Assembly: GCA_017893485.1 (NCBI GenBank)
Contig: CM030367.1
Span: forward strand, 145,069,767 to 145,133,766
Length of the DNA stretch: 64,000 nt
Direction of reading: 5' to 3'
Source of the DNA: Hemerocallis citrina
Lineage: Eukaryota; Streptophyta; Magnoliopsida; Asparagales; Asphodelaceae
In this document: piece by piece, positions 33,455-43,199 of the stretch
Layout: every line of letters starts with the position of its first letter
Numbering within the stretch: the stretch's first letter is position 1
Position numbers and translations under genes: made by a program
The notes under the pieces: generated by a model
The model's database searches: none
What the model was told of the DNA's origin: nothing
The model's input: the letters and a program-made list of their open reading frames with translations, nothing else

Positions 33455-33970
33455 GAGTTCGGAATCCATACCCATGGCTCGAAGTTACTCTAGCAATTTG
33501 TAACAAGAAAGTTCACAGATCGCATCACCATTTGATCTACTCCTGCAATCCGTTAACGCCTCGACGACAGGTTCGGAGTCCATACCCATGGCTCGATGTT
33601 ACTTTAGCAACTTGCAACAAAGCAAGTCCGGAGTTCAACTCGCCATTCGATCTACTCCTACAACCTATTAATACATTATCTAACAAGTTCGGAATCCATA
33701 CCCATGGCTCAGAGTTACTTTAGCAGCCTGCAATCAAGCACATTCAGAGTTCAACTTGCCATTCGATCTGTTTCTGAAACTGGTTAAAATTCCTTAAAGA
33801 CAAATTAAAGGTCCAAAATCGTGGATTGCAGTTACTCCAATAAAACTTACAAAAACAATATTTGGAGTTCAACTCGCCACTCGACGTGACTTTCAAATTT
33901 TGTTCAAGGACCCATACTTTAGGAAAATAGCTCTCTCTCAGAGTTGCTCCTATAACTAGCTGGGTCAAGA
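33455..33970 (+). repeat. Tandem repeat of ~116 bp in the Tat 3' region
   Basis: The segment gttcggaatccatacccatg recurs at about 33455, 33572 and 33688, with a degenerate fourth unit to about 33970. Each unit also has caactcgccattcgatcta. The units resemble those at 39700-40515. Confidence 0.8.
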
Positions 33971-34639
33971 CGAATATGTTCTAAACTCCATCAAACATTA
34001 CGCATACCATCGACGGTTCGCTAGCTATACATAATAAAATTTGAGGCCTTGTTATTTAGCTACAAAGAACTCAGTCGATGGTTCATCAATGTCAATGACA
34101 AGTTGCACAACAAGGATCGAGCATATGAAAAGAATTCTTCAAACCACAGAACTATCGTAAATGTATGCAATCAGATCCAACGTCACTACAAGTCTCATTA
34201 CAACTGCAGAACTTCAATGAATCTATGTTTCATGCCTAAGAACCATTACAAAAGTTTTGCAAACACTGTACAACAAACTGTTCTGCAAGGCATTCTTTCA
34301 GCTACACAGTAAAGGGATGCTCTGATTAAGAGAAGTAAACATCTTCATAGGCATCCTGCCAGTTAACAGCTTTCTAGGGTCACCTCAACTCTTGACGATA
34401 AAATTCAAGACAAGTCTCCCTTAGGCAGGCAAGCTCCAGGTTTATCCTACCACCTTCACTTGAGAGGGCTCCAACTCCATCTAACGTGAATTGCCATGCA
34501 AACAGACTTGTCCTAACACCGTCAAGAGCAGCGTATCATGAAGGAGAGCAAGCTTAATGTCCTGAGGACCTCATTCGATGTACACAACTTCTTGTCAACA
34601 CAAACAATAACTGAATTACTTCACTTCGACATCAAGAAG
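33971..34639. other. Non-coding Tat 3' region between two arrays
   Basis: No gene or repeat seen. The 87-codon open frame at 34049-34312 has no recognisable family and ordinary composition bias; I regard it as chance. Confidence 0.4.
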
Positions 34640-35440
34640 ACTCGGAACAAGCTCGCTAACCAATCATTGACTCCAAACAACGAGTTCAATGCCTTGATCT
34701 CCGCACAGGCTCCATCAACAACTCGTTGACTCCAAACAAAAAGTTCAACACCTTAATTTTCGCTCAGGCTCCATCAAAAACTCGTCGACTCCAAACGATG
34801 TGTTCAAAGCCTTTTTCTCCGCACAAACTTTACCAACTGCTAGTTAGCTCCAAACAACGAGTTCAACACTCTGCTCCATCAACAATTCGTTGACTCCAAA
34901 TGCTGAGCTAAACGCCTTGATCTTGGCCAAGGCTCCATCAACAACTCATTGACTCTAAACAACGAGTTCAACGCCATCTTCTTCTCTCAAGTTTCATCAA
35001 TAACTCATTGGCGCTAAACAACAAGTTCAACTCTCTGCTCACCGCACGAGCTCCATCAACAACTCATTAACTCTAAATAATGAGTTTAACAATTTGCTTT
35101 TTCTAATAGTTCCATCAACAAATTGTTGACTCCAAACACTGAGTTCAAGACCTTGATCTTTTTCAGGCTCCATCAATAACTCGTTGACTCCAAACAATAA
35201 GTTCAATGCCTTGATCTTCGCTCAGGCTTCATCAACACTTCGTTGACTCCCAATAACGAGTTCAACGACTTGTTCTTCACTTGAGGTCCGTCAACAAATT
35301 GTCGACTCCAAACAATGAGTTCAATGCTCTGCTCTCTGCTCAAGCTCCATCAATGACTCACTAACTCCAAACAACGAGTTCAGTTCCTCGCTCTTTACTC
35401 GAGTCCTTCCAACGACCCCTCATCTTCGTGCAATAGGCTC
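34640..35440 (+). repeat. 59-60-bp hairpin satellite, subtype I
   Basis: About thirteen units are marked by actccaaacaa or variants at 34671, 34731, 34789, 34848, 34894, 34952, 35012, 35071, 35130, 35188, 35248, 35306 and 35366. The core pairs with itself: CTCGTTG, eight bases, CAACGAG in consensus. One unit has AACTCATTA and TAATGAGTT (35061-35069, 35078-35086), a fully paired stem with two changed pairs. Other units keep partial pairing. Confidence 0.85.
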
Positions 35441-36290
35441 GACATCCAACACTGGCTTAGAATTGTATTTACAAACTCACTGGGTGTAAACAACGAGTCC
35501 AAAATGTCAGCTCCATCATAGAGTTGTCTCTCCAAACTTCTTGTGATCAAACATCAAGCTCGACATCGACTCCATCTCAGAATTGCCTCACAAAACTTGC
35601 TAGCACCAAATGGCAAGTCCTACATCCAACTCCATCACAAAGTTTCCTCTGCAAAAATTGTTAGGCGCAAATGACAAGTTCAATGTTCAACTCCGTCACA
35701 GTGTTGTCTCCAAACTCGCCGGGATCAAACAGCAATCTCAACATTAACTCTGACTAAGACGCCTTTCCACGAACTTGTTGGGCGCAAATGACAAGTTCAA
35801 ACGACCAACTCCGTCTAAGAGTTGTCGCTCCACGAATTTGTTGGGCACAAACGGAAAGTTCAAATGATCAACTTCATCTCAGAGTTTTCTCTCCAAACTT
35901 GTTGGGCACAAACGGAAAGTTCAGCGTTCAACTCCGCCACAGAGTTGTTTGCAGACTTGCTGGGTGCAAACAACAAGTTCATCGTTCAACTCCGTCTCAG
36001 AGTTGTCTCCCAACTCACTGTGATCAAATGGCAGGATGAATATTAACTCCGTCTGAGAGTTGCCTCTCCACAAACTTGCTGGGCGCCAGCGGTAAGTTCA
36101 AACGTTCTAAAGTTGCCTCTACAAACTTGCTGTGTTCAAACAACAAGTTCAAATGTCCCTACTCCATCATGAAATTCACTATTAACTTACTAGGTGCAAA
36201 CAGCAAGCTCTATGACCTAGTCAGCCTCATAGTTGTCTCTCCTAACTTGCCGGGATCAAACGGCAAGCCCTACATTCAACTCCGACACAA
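35441..36290 (+). repeat. 59-62-bp hairpin satellite, subtype II
   Basis: About thirteen units of the same length continue from subtype I, with aacttgttgggcgcaaa as core (35535 to 36244). The core stems are AACTTGT/ACAAGTT (35772-35778 with 35791-35797) and CTTGCC/GGCAAG (36246-36251 with 36262-36267). Most units carry a second stem CAACTC/GAGTTG around CGTCTCA (for example 35806-35824). Confidence 0.85.
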
Positions 36291-36745
36291 GCATTGTCTT
36301 AACAACAACTCGTCTAGGTCAGCCACATACTCAAGATCCAACAACGAAAGCACTCAGCTCCCAAACCGACAGAACAAGTGAACAACACAATGCTTGGTCG
36401 ACGAAAAAGTGGTTCATCCGGACGGGCGACGAGATGTTTGAAAGACAAAACAAGTGAATGACACAATGTTTGGCTGACAAGAGAACAGTTCAATTGGGTA
36501 AACAATTCAACAAACACTTGGTGGGCAGAATGGGGTAGACAATTAATTCAACAAGCACTTGGTAAGCACAAAAATCACAACAAAAAAATAGAAACCCAAT
36601 ACCCCTAATGTCCAAGCTCAACAACCAACTCAAATTCGTTTCGAACTCCGCTCACAAATCTCGACCAAAATCAAGTTCCAAACAATGAAGAAAAGCTCAA
36701 AAATAGTGAAGAAGGTGGCAAATTCACTTTAATACTTGAATTTCA
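36291..36745. other. Unassigned Tat 3' region
   Basis: Repeated phrases such as gaacaacacaatg/gaatgacacaatg and aacaagcacttggt suggest worn repeats of about 70-100 bases. No gene. Confidence 0.4.
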
Positions 36746-37075
36746 GGTCTAAACCTAAACCGGCATCACATTAAAGAGTTATATAGAATTTTGGGTCGGA
36801 TGATGAGTGAAATTTATACATGAATTTATCACTTTTTTATGCATTAAAGTTGACCAGATTTAATGGAGATAATGATAAGTAGTTAATTAAGTTAATGATT
36901 AACTAAACCGGGTCTAAACCTAAACCGACATCACATTAAAGAGTTATCTAGAATTTCAGGTCGGATGATGAGTGAAATTTATACATGAATTTATCACTCT
37001 TTTTACGCATTAAAGTTGACCGGATTTAATGGAGATAATGATAAGTAGTTAATTAAGTTAAAGATTAATCTTAAT
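36746..37075 (+). repeat. Tandem duplication, 165-bp unit
   Basis: The unit beginning ggtctaaacctaaaccg is present at 36746 and again at 36911, nearly identical (atcacattaaagagttat, gatgatgagtgaaattta in both). The second copy ends near 37070. No coding potential. Confidence 0.88.
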
Positions 37076-37917
37076 CTTAAAATTTTAATTAATTAACTAA
37101 TTAATTTATATTAAATCCTATTAACTAACCCTAATAAAAATTTCCACTTTTAGCCTATATAAAGGTGAGGTGCACAACAAACCAGTAGGGAGGAAGGTGG
37201 CTCTGTTTTGTGTTGGTGGGCGGCACCAGACCCGACTAAAGAAAGAAAAGGAGAAGAGAGAAAGGAAAGGTTGCACTGGAATTTGAAGGAGAGAGAAAGA
37301 GAAGAATGAAGGTGGCGCGCAGATCCTGAGGGTTGATCAAAATTTGGATTTCGGCTCAAACAACAAACTAGTTCTTTCTTCTATCTTTTCTATATATTTT
37401 TTTATTATGCAATCCAGAACAATGTTTATTAGTCGCAATATTATCATAAACTAATTTTATTTTTCTAGGGCTTCGATGTAGCCTAGTTTTTAGAACATAA
37501 TTTTAATTCCATGTAATTTTAGAATTCTATTTTTCCTTGGTTGCGTGTTTAATTTTTTATCTTAATGTTTATAATTGTTTGGCCAACTATTGTTTGATTT
37601 ATTGAATCATGGGGGATGCCAAGAGTTAACTTGTGATATAAAATTATAAAATTAAACACCATTAATTGAGCAAAATTAGAGATGATTTACCACGATTAAT
37701 GTGACTATAAAGAAATCCATAGAACTTAATGAGTCTTCAATTAATTAAATTTTTATATAGATATGAAGAATTGTTAGTTGAAGATATTTTTGGTATTGTT
37801 TGAGAGAAAACATTGAATAATTAGGAGATTTTGGTCTACAACTTGGAAAAGTAGAATTTCTTGTTACATGGAATTATGAATTGTATGAGATTAACTAGGT
37901 GAAATCAAACAACAAAC
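37076..37917 (+). promoter_or_regulatory. Promoter-like, otherwise unassigned segment
   Basis: A good TATA box, cctatataaagg, lies at 37154-37165 and is followed by gaggtgca, as near 26620 in the truncated LTR, and by a GAAGG/GAGA-rich leader. The rest to 37917 is AT-rich without a gene. It ends at a sharp junction to Tat RNase H text. It may be a partial LTR, but I find no TG...CA ends. Confidence 0.4.
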
Positions 37918-38207
37918 TTTCAGATTCCCGAGTATGAAGCCATGATTGCTGGTCTCCTCCTAGCAAAAAAGGCGGGGGCGCAAAGAGTCGAAGTATTCAG
38001 TGACTCCCAATTTATGGTAAACCAGATCCGAGGACAATACGAGGCGAGGGATAATCGAATGATCAGGTACTTGGCATGTGTAAAGAAAATCATGTCCACT
38101 TCTAAGAAGGTGAGGTCACTCACATTCCGCAACAAGAAAAAGGGCAAGCAGATGCCCTCTCCAAGCTCGCCTTCTCATCGTTCGACAGACTCAACTACAC
38201 TGTACTG
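37918..38207 (+). pseudogene. Tat RNase H (additional, archaeal-type) fragment
   Basis: The frame reads EYEAMIAGLLLAKKAGAQRV, FSDSQFMVNQIRGQYEARD and YLACVKKIM, which fits the second RNase H typical of Tat elements. The upstream part with the first catalytic residues is lost at the junction. After about residue 70 the frame shifts and the end is out of frame. RT is absent upstream. Confidence 0.83.
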
Positions 38208-38258
38208 ATCGAGGTCCTCCTAAAATCGAGCATCGAAGAAGAAGAAGCAGTCGAACTC

Positions 38259-39498
38259 ATGCATATCACCCCTCAAACACCCGAAGACTTCCATGACGAA
38301 GGGATCCTCCTGGTGGATATCAAAGAATCAAGAAAGATTTGGGTAAGGACTGAAAGATACGTACTCGTGGAAGGGGTTCTCTACAAGCGCTCTTACACTC
38401 TGGTCGATGGTCGATCATACCTTCGCTGCCTCTCACCCGAACTTGCCGATTATTCCTTGCAGGAAGTTCACAATGGAATAGGCGGCATCCATATGGGCAC
38501 AAGGTCCCTTGCACAGAAGATCCTTAACCATGGGTACAACTGGCCCACTCTCCTAAGTGATGCTCAAGCTTATGTCCACCAATGCCCCTCATGTCAGAGA
38601 CACTCCTCCGTAAAGAGAATTCCTTAAGCAAATCTTAGCTCCATGTCAAACCCCATCCCATTTGCAATGGGGGATGGATCTACTCAGGTTGTTCCCTCCT
38701 GCCACTGGAAAATGATCCTTCTTGGTGGTCACTACTGACTATTTTACAAAATGGATAGAAGCTGAACCACTGGCAACAATCACCAAGCACCGAATCCAAT
38801 AGTTCGTTTGGAAGAACATAGTTTCTGCTTTGGGATCCCTCGCATTTTAGTTACTGATAATGGCACTCAATTCGCTGGTAAGGGTTCCGCCAGTTTTGCA
38901 GTAACCTGGGTATTGAGCAGCGTTTCTCTTCAGTGTCACACCCTCAGACCAATGGCCAAGCCGAGAACGCCAATCGGCAAATCTTGGTTGGTCTCAAATA
39001 GAGACTTGGTGAAGCTACCAGGGGACAATGGATCAAAGAACTTCTGAGTGTACTGTGGTCTTATAGGACCACAAAAAGAAACCCCACGGGTGAGTCCCCA
39101 TTCAACCTTACATTCGGCACAAAAGCTCTTATCCCTCTGGAAGTCGGAATACCTTCTCCCTGCCTCCTCTCGTTCAACCAAGAACATAACTCGAACGACA
39201 TTTGAGCTAATCTTAACCTTTTCGAAGAAGTTCGAGGAAAATCCATCATCTGGAGAAACATCTACCAGTAGAGGGTAGAGAATTCTATAAAAAGAAGGTG
39301 CGTCTGACCAAGATTCAAGAAGGGGACCTTGTCCTCCGAAAGCTCGAAATATCCGTCCCTCGAAAGAAGGGAAAGCTCGTCCCTGACTGGGAAGGACCAT
39401 ACAAAGTCTTACAAGTTGTTCGCCCAGGAGCTTACCAACTTGAAGACTTAGGGGGAAGAAGATATCGAAGACTTGGAATGCCGAACATCTCATGAAAT
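38259..39498 (+). pseudogene. Tat integrase (broken)
   Basis: The zinc-binding region reads EVHNGIGGIHMGTRSLAQKI and CPSCQRH, a normal H-H-C-C finger. The core has WGMDL (first Asp), TDYFTKWIEAEPLAT, TDNGTQF (second Asp) and, after a frameshift, NGQAEN (Glu), so the DDE residues can all be seen. Several stops (38625, about 38712 and others) break it. The C-terminal stretch GDLVLRKLEISVPRKKGKL (from about 39325) and LEDLGGRRYRRL end at TGA 39493-39495. Confidence 0.87.
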
Positions 39499-39699
39499 AC
39501 AAAGAGAGCGCTTAACGATCTCACCCAGTAGATAGCACCAAACATGTAATAAAGGCCGATTATTATAACAGCCACAACATGTAATAAAGGCTTGCATTAA
39601 AGCAGTTATTTAGTTAAATTTTTCAATAAAAAATACTCTTTTCTTTTGCAAAATTCTTTTCAAGGATTCATAATGATTCACGGGCACACTTTGCCCCCG
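39499..39699 (+). other. Tat 3' untranslated region, second copy
   Basis: Two atgtaataaaggc blocks (about 39546 and 39579) with cagttatttagtt and ttcaataaaa, matching the first copy at 33190-33320. No gene. Confidence 0.6.
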
Positions 39700-40515
39700 A
39701 GCAGGTGTGTGGGGTATATCTCACCGTACAAGTGCCTCACTTTAGATGAGTGTGGAGTCCATTCATGGTTCATAGAGTTACCATAGCCATATGCTCCCGA
39801 GCAAGTGTGTGGGGATCATTTCGTCATTCGAGTGCTCCCAAAACTCGTCGTCTTCTTGTTCGGAGTCCACTCACAGTTCAGAGGGTACTATAGTCACATT
39901 GATCCTAAGCAAACGTGCCGAGTTAGGCCTGCCGTTCGAGTACTCCTGAAACAACTTTGGATAAGTGTGGAGTCCATTCTTGGTTCATAGAGACACCATA
40001 GCCACATGCTCCCGAGCAAGTGTGTGCGGATCAGTTTGCCATTCGAGTGCTCCCAAAACTCATCATCACCTCGTTTGGAATCCACTCACGGTTCAGAAGG
40101 CAATTATAGCCACTTTGCTCCTAAGAAAACATGCGGAGTTAGGCCCAACGTCCGAGTACTCCTGAAACAACTTTGGATAAGTGTGGAGTCCATTCATGGT
40201 TCATAGAGCCACCATAGCGGCATGCGCCCGAGCAAGTGTGCGGGGATTAGTTTGCCATTCGAGTGCTCCCAAAACTCATCGTCACCTTTTTTGGAGTTCA
40301 CTCACTATTCACAGAGCCACTCTAGCCACATGCCCCGAAAGCAAGTGTGTCGAGTACGGCTCGCCGTTCGAGTGCTCCTGAAACAACCCATGGTTCATAC
40401 GGTAAAGCACTCTAACGAACAATTGCAGGATCCGTTTAGGATTCATCAAGTAGCACGGGCATACTTTCTCCAGAGAAAGTGTGTAGTGTATATCTCACTG
40501 TACGAGTGCCTTTGA
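39700..40515 (+). repeat. Higher-order repeat (~215 bp made of two ~107-bp halves)
   Basis: The phrase gagtccattcatggttcata recurs at 39755, 39969 and 40185, a step of about 215. Between these, related half-units start at gagtccactcacagttcag or gaatccactcacggttcag. Each half ends with cgttcgagtgctcc or cgagtactcctg. The array therefore alternates two monomer types. It is related to the 116-bp array of the first copy. Confidence 0.82.
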
Positions 40516-40935
40516 ACCAAGTTAAAATTAATAAAACATAATTCTCAAGAGACGATTCAATTTTATTTCACAAAGATTATCTGGATATAAGTGCGGTTGA
40601 AAGAACAAATTTCTATAAGAATTACAAAATCTCACTCAGCGTCACTTCAACTCTTCCGTGGCAATGGAATATTCATCTTCAGGGACATACGTGGATTACG
40701 GCTTTCCACTGGAAAGCCAGCACTATCCCTTCCCCTCGAACCATTTGAAGAAACATCCAATCCGACAGATCGGGTTGCACCACCGGGGCCTATTGATCGT
40801 TCCGCCCCCACCAACCGAAGCCCTACTAGACGAGCATGCCACACCACTTTAAGCATCACCAGGGTTCCGTGGAGCACCAGGCAAGCATAAATCTAGATTA
40901 TGGAAGGACCTCCCCTGGGCATGCTCTTCACAAGA
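40516..40935. other. Non-coding stretch ahead of the antisense fragments
   Basis: Open frames occur on both strands (for example 40658-40852 plus, 40647-40877 minus), but none has a recognisable family or match elsewhere in the window. By position it separates the 3' satellite from antisense coding remnants. Confidence 0.35.
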
Positions 40936-41458
40936 TCAAAAAGTTCTCCTAACATTGCCTCCTTCAAGGAGTCGCTTCAAAAGGTGGTTCTCGGTCTCTA
41001 GTTCAACAAGCCTCTTTTTGAGAGATTCGTCTTTCACTCTAAATTTCAAATGAGGAACACCACTTGCTCTTGCCCCTTGCGAAAATTCAAAAATAGTCCT
41101 CCTAAGATGGGCTACTTCTAAACTCTTCTCGAGCACTACGTTCTTCAGCTCGTTTCTCTTGGTTGTGACCGCACACAAAGAACGACGAATGACTTTAAGA
41201 TTCAAAGAGTTCCTAACAACTGTTCACCTAGAGAATGATCTTCCACACCAATTGGGGGTACTTCTCGGAGAATCTCATCATTACACCTCGCTTCGATATC
41301 CTTGCAGGTCAAGACCCTTCTCCAGTGTCCAAGCTCTGCCTCTGCTTTGGAAAACCTCTCTCGTGAACAAGAGAGCCCCAGCTCCATCACTTGAAGCTTG
41401 GAACAAAGGCGGACTACTTCACAATCTCAGAATCTCGTGCATTGTACACAATAACCTG
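40936..41458 (-). pseudogene. Antisense coiled-coil fragment in the Tat 3' region
   Basis: Reading starts after a CCCCAG acceptor-like site at 41459 with KLQVMELGLSCSRERFSKAE and AELGHWRRVLTCKDIEARCN. After a stop near 41202 another frame reads KNVVLEKSLEVAHLRRTIF and LVELETENHLLKRLLEGG. The composition and heptads predict coiled coil. It lies downstream of the stop of the antisense gene at 41661, so it is either a further exon of an older gene form or a duplicate of its C-terminal part. Confidence 0.5.
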
Positions 41459-42725
41459 CTGGGGAAATAGAATAATAGGTCACTCTAACAAAGACACCTA
41501 AGTCACAGGATGTGCAAAAACTCAAGATACTCAAAGCCACACAAGATACAAACAACTAAGGAAAGAAAATATTTTCATTGCAGTATAAAGATACAACAAG
41601 CGGGGCCAGTCCGCTACTAGGTGAATACAAAAAAAATGACTACTAATGAAGACAATGGAGTCAAGGTTCCACCTCGTTAGGTGGCAGTGTAGGGGTTGCG
41701 GAATCGCCTCCAGCTTCCCCGCCTACCCCTGTACTACTCGCAACCACGGCAAGAAGGCCCACCTCTACTTCCTCATCCTCTGCTTTCTCTTCCTCCTCCC
41801 CTTCTGCTTTCTCAGTAAGCGGCGGAAACAACGAGTACCCCGAGCGATCGAAAACCTGGGATGCGCTCGCTCACATGATCCAAGGCCCTGGCATATGCCT
41901 TCTCCATGTTCGTAGCTAGGTACCCCATGGCCTTCTTCTTCGCCTCCTCCTCAGTGGTATGCACTGTAATGTCTCTCTCTCTAGCCGCGCTCTCCCTCTC
42001 GCGGGCTTCCAGCTCCCTCTCCTGAACCACTTTCTCCCTCTCTGAGGCCACTAGCTCCTTCTCCTTGGCCAAGGCAGCCTCCGACAAAGCAATTCGAGTC
42101 TCCTGAGACTCTGCTCGGAGTGCAGCAACCTCTAAATCCTTTGCAGTTTTTGACTGCTCAACCTTCTCCCTATCCTCGATTATCTTCAGCTCCCGCTCCT
42201 ATTCCGCCACTTGTTTCAACAAGTGGCTAAAGTGATAGAAGACCTACAAAGAAATAATTCAATGTTACTAACCAGAAGACAGATGCCAACGCTCCACTAA
42301 AATAAATTATAGGAAAAGGAGATAACGAATACATACCATCATGCTCGCCTTGGCAATCTCCAAAGTTGAGTCCCCCACGGTCCTGTGCTCCATCGAAGCC
42401 CTATCCTCAGGGGTAGCTAAGTGGCGAATAAAATCCATGCAACTTGCTGAATCCCCGAGGAAGCCATCGTGCTAGGGTCGCAGACAATGTGAAGTCATCT
42501 GTAGCAACAGAAGTAGCTGGGGGAGACTCCCAGTCCACCACGAGGGGAGCACCCCCTGCACTCCTGGCAACCTTTGTTCGGGGGGGGAAGGCTTGGTAAC
42601 CGTCCTCATCCTCTTCTTCTTGTCGGGTCGCCTACTACACAAGCCCAAACGCTGGGAGATGATCTCATTGAAATCCATGCCTTTCTCACCTGCAAATAGA
42701 GACATGAAATATTGAGAGAGAAAAA

Positions 42726-42808
<83 letters not shown>
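42726..42808. repeat. (ATT)n microsatellite
   Basis: An almost perfect run of ATT, about 27 units, lies within the first intron of the antisense gene. It explains long poly-Asn or poly-Ile chance frames here. Confidence 0.97.
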
Positions 42809-42811
<3 letters not shown>

Positions 42812-43194
42812 GACGCAAATAAGATAAAGACAAACATATGAAGGAAGATGTGTACTAGCATTCATTGGGCTGAGACCCCCCATGAAGAGAAACTCTTCCT
42901 TTATCTCTCTCCAATGAAAGGTCAGGCGATCCAAAAGAGTGCCAAGCATACCCTCCTCCTCGGGACTCAAAATCGGATCCGCCTTTACCCTCTTTAACAC
43001 ATCCTCCCTCCACATTGTGGGGATTTCCCATGGCTCGCAACTACGAATCACAAAGTACTTATCTCTCGCTGCCTTGATAGAGTCGGGGTTATCCAATAGC
43101 TTCACAGCCCTACGGGCCGTAAGATAGAACCAATATTCCGACTTGTTCTTCTGATAAATCTTGAACAACTTGTGCAGAACTTTGAGTCGAGGCT

Positions 43195-43199
43195 CGAAC
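43195..43199. repeat. Target-site duplication of element 2 (CGAAC)
   Basis: CGAAC at 43195-43199 is repeated at 61890-61894, exactly flanking the element. It proves the insertion as one event and shows that the antisense gene is continuous across it. Confidence 0.93.

Larger units (their letters stand above)
41661..43199 (-). pseudogene. Tat antisense gene, 3' exons
   Basis: Three exons can be read on the minus strand. 43199-42856 has KVLHKLFKIYQKNKSEYWFY and PTMWREDVLKRVKADP, typical of the putative gypsy-type transposon family (PF04195-like). 42689-42337 has GMDFNEIISQRLGL and, after one stop, MDFIRHLATPEDRAS. 42243-41661 is a long coiled coil (SEAALAKEKELVASEREKVV) with one stop near 42200 and a frameshift near 41840. 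It then has an acidic tail ending NEVEP. Introns 42855-42690 and 42336-42244 have GT-AG ends and keep frame. The 5' exon lies beyond element 2 at 61895-62463. The function of these antisense proteins is unknown. Confidence 0.7.

Noticed and set aside
36741..37923. Insertion bounded by tttcag on both sides
   Set aside because: The six-base match is weak, no TG...CA or inverted ends exist, and the right copy sits at an uncertain junction.
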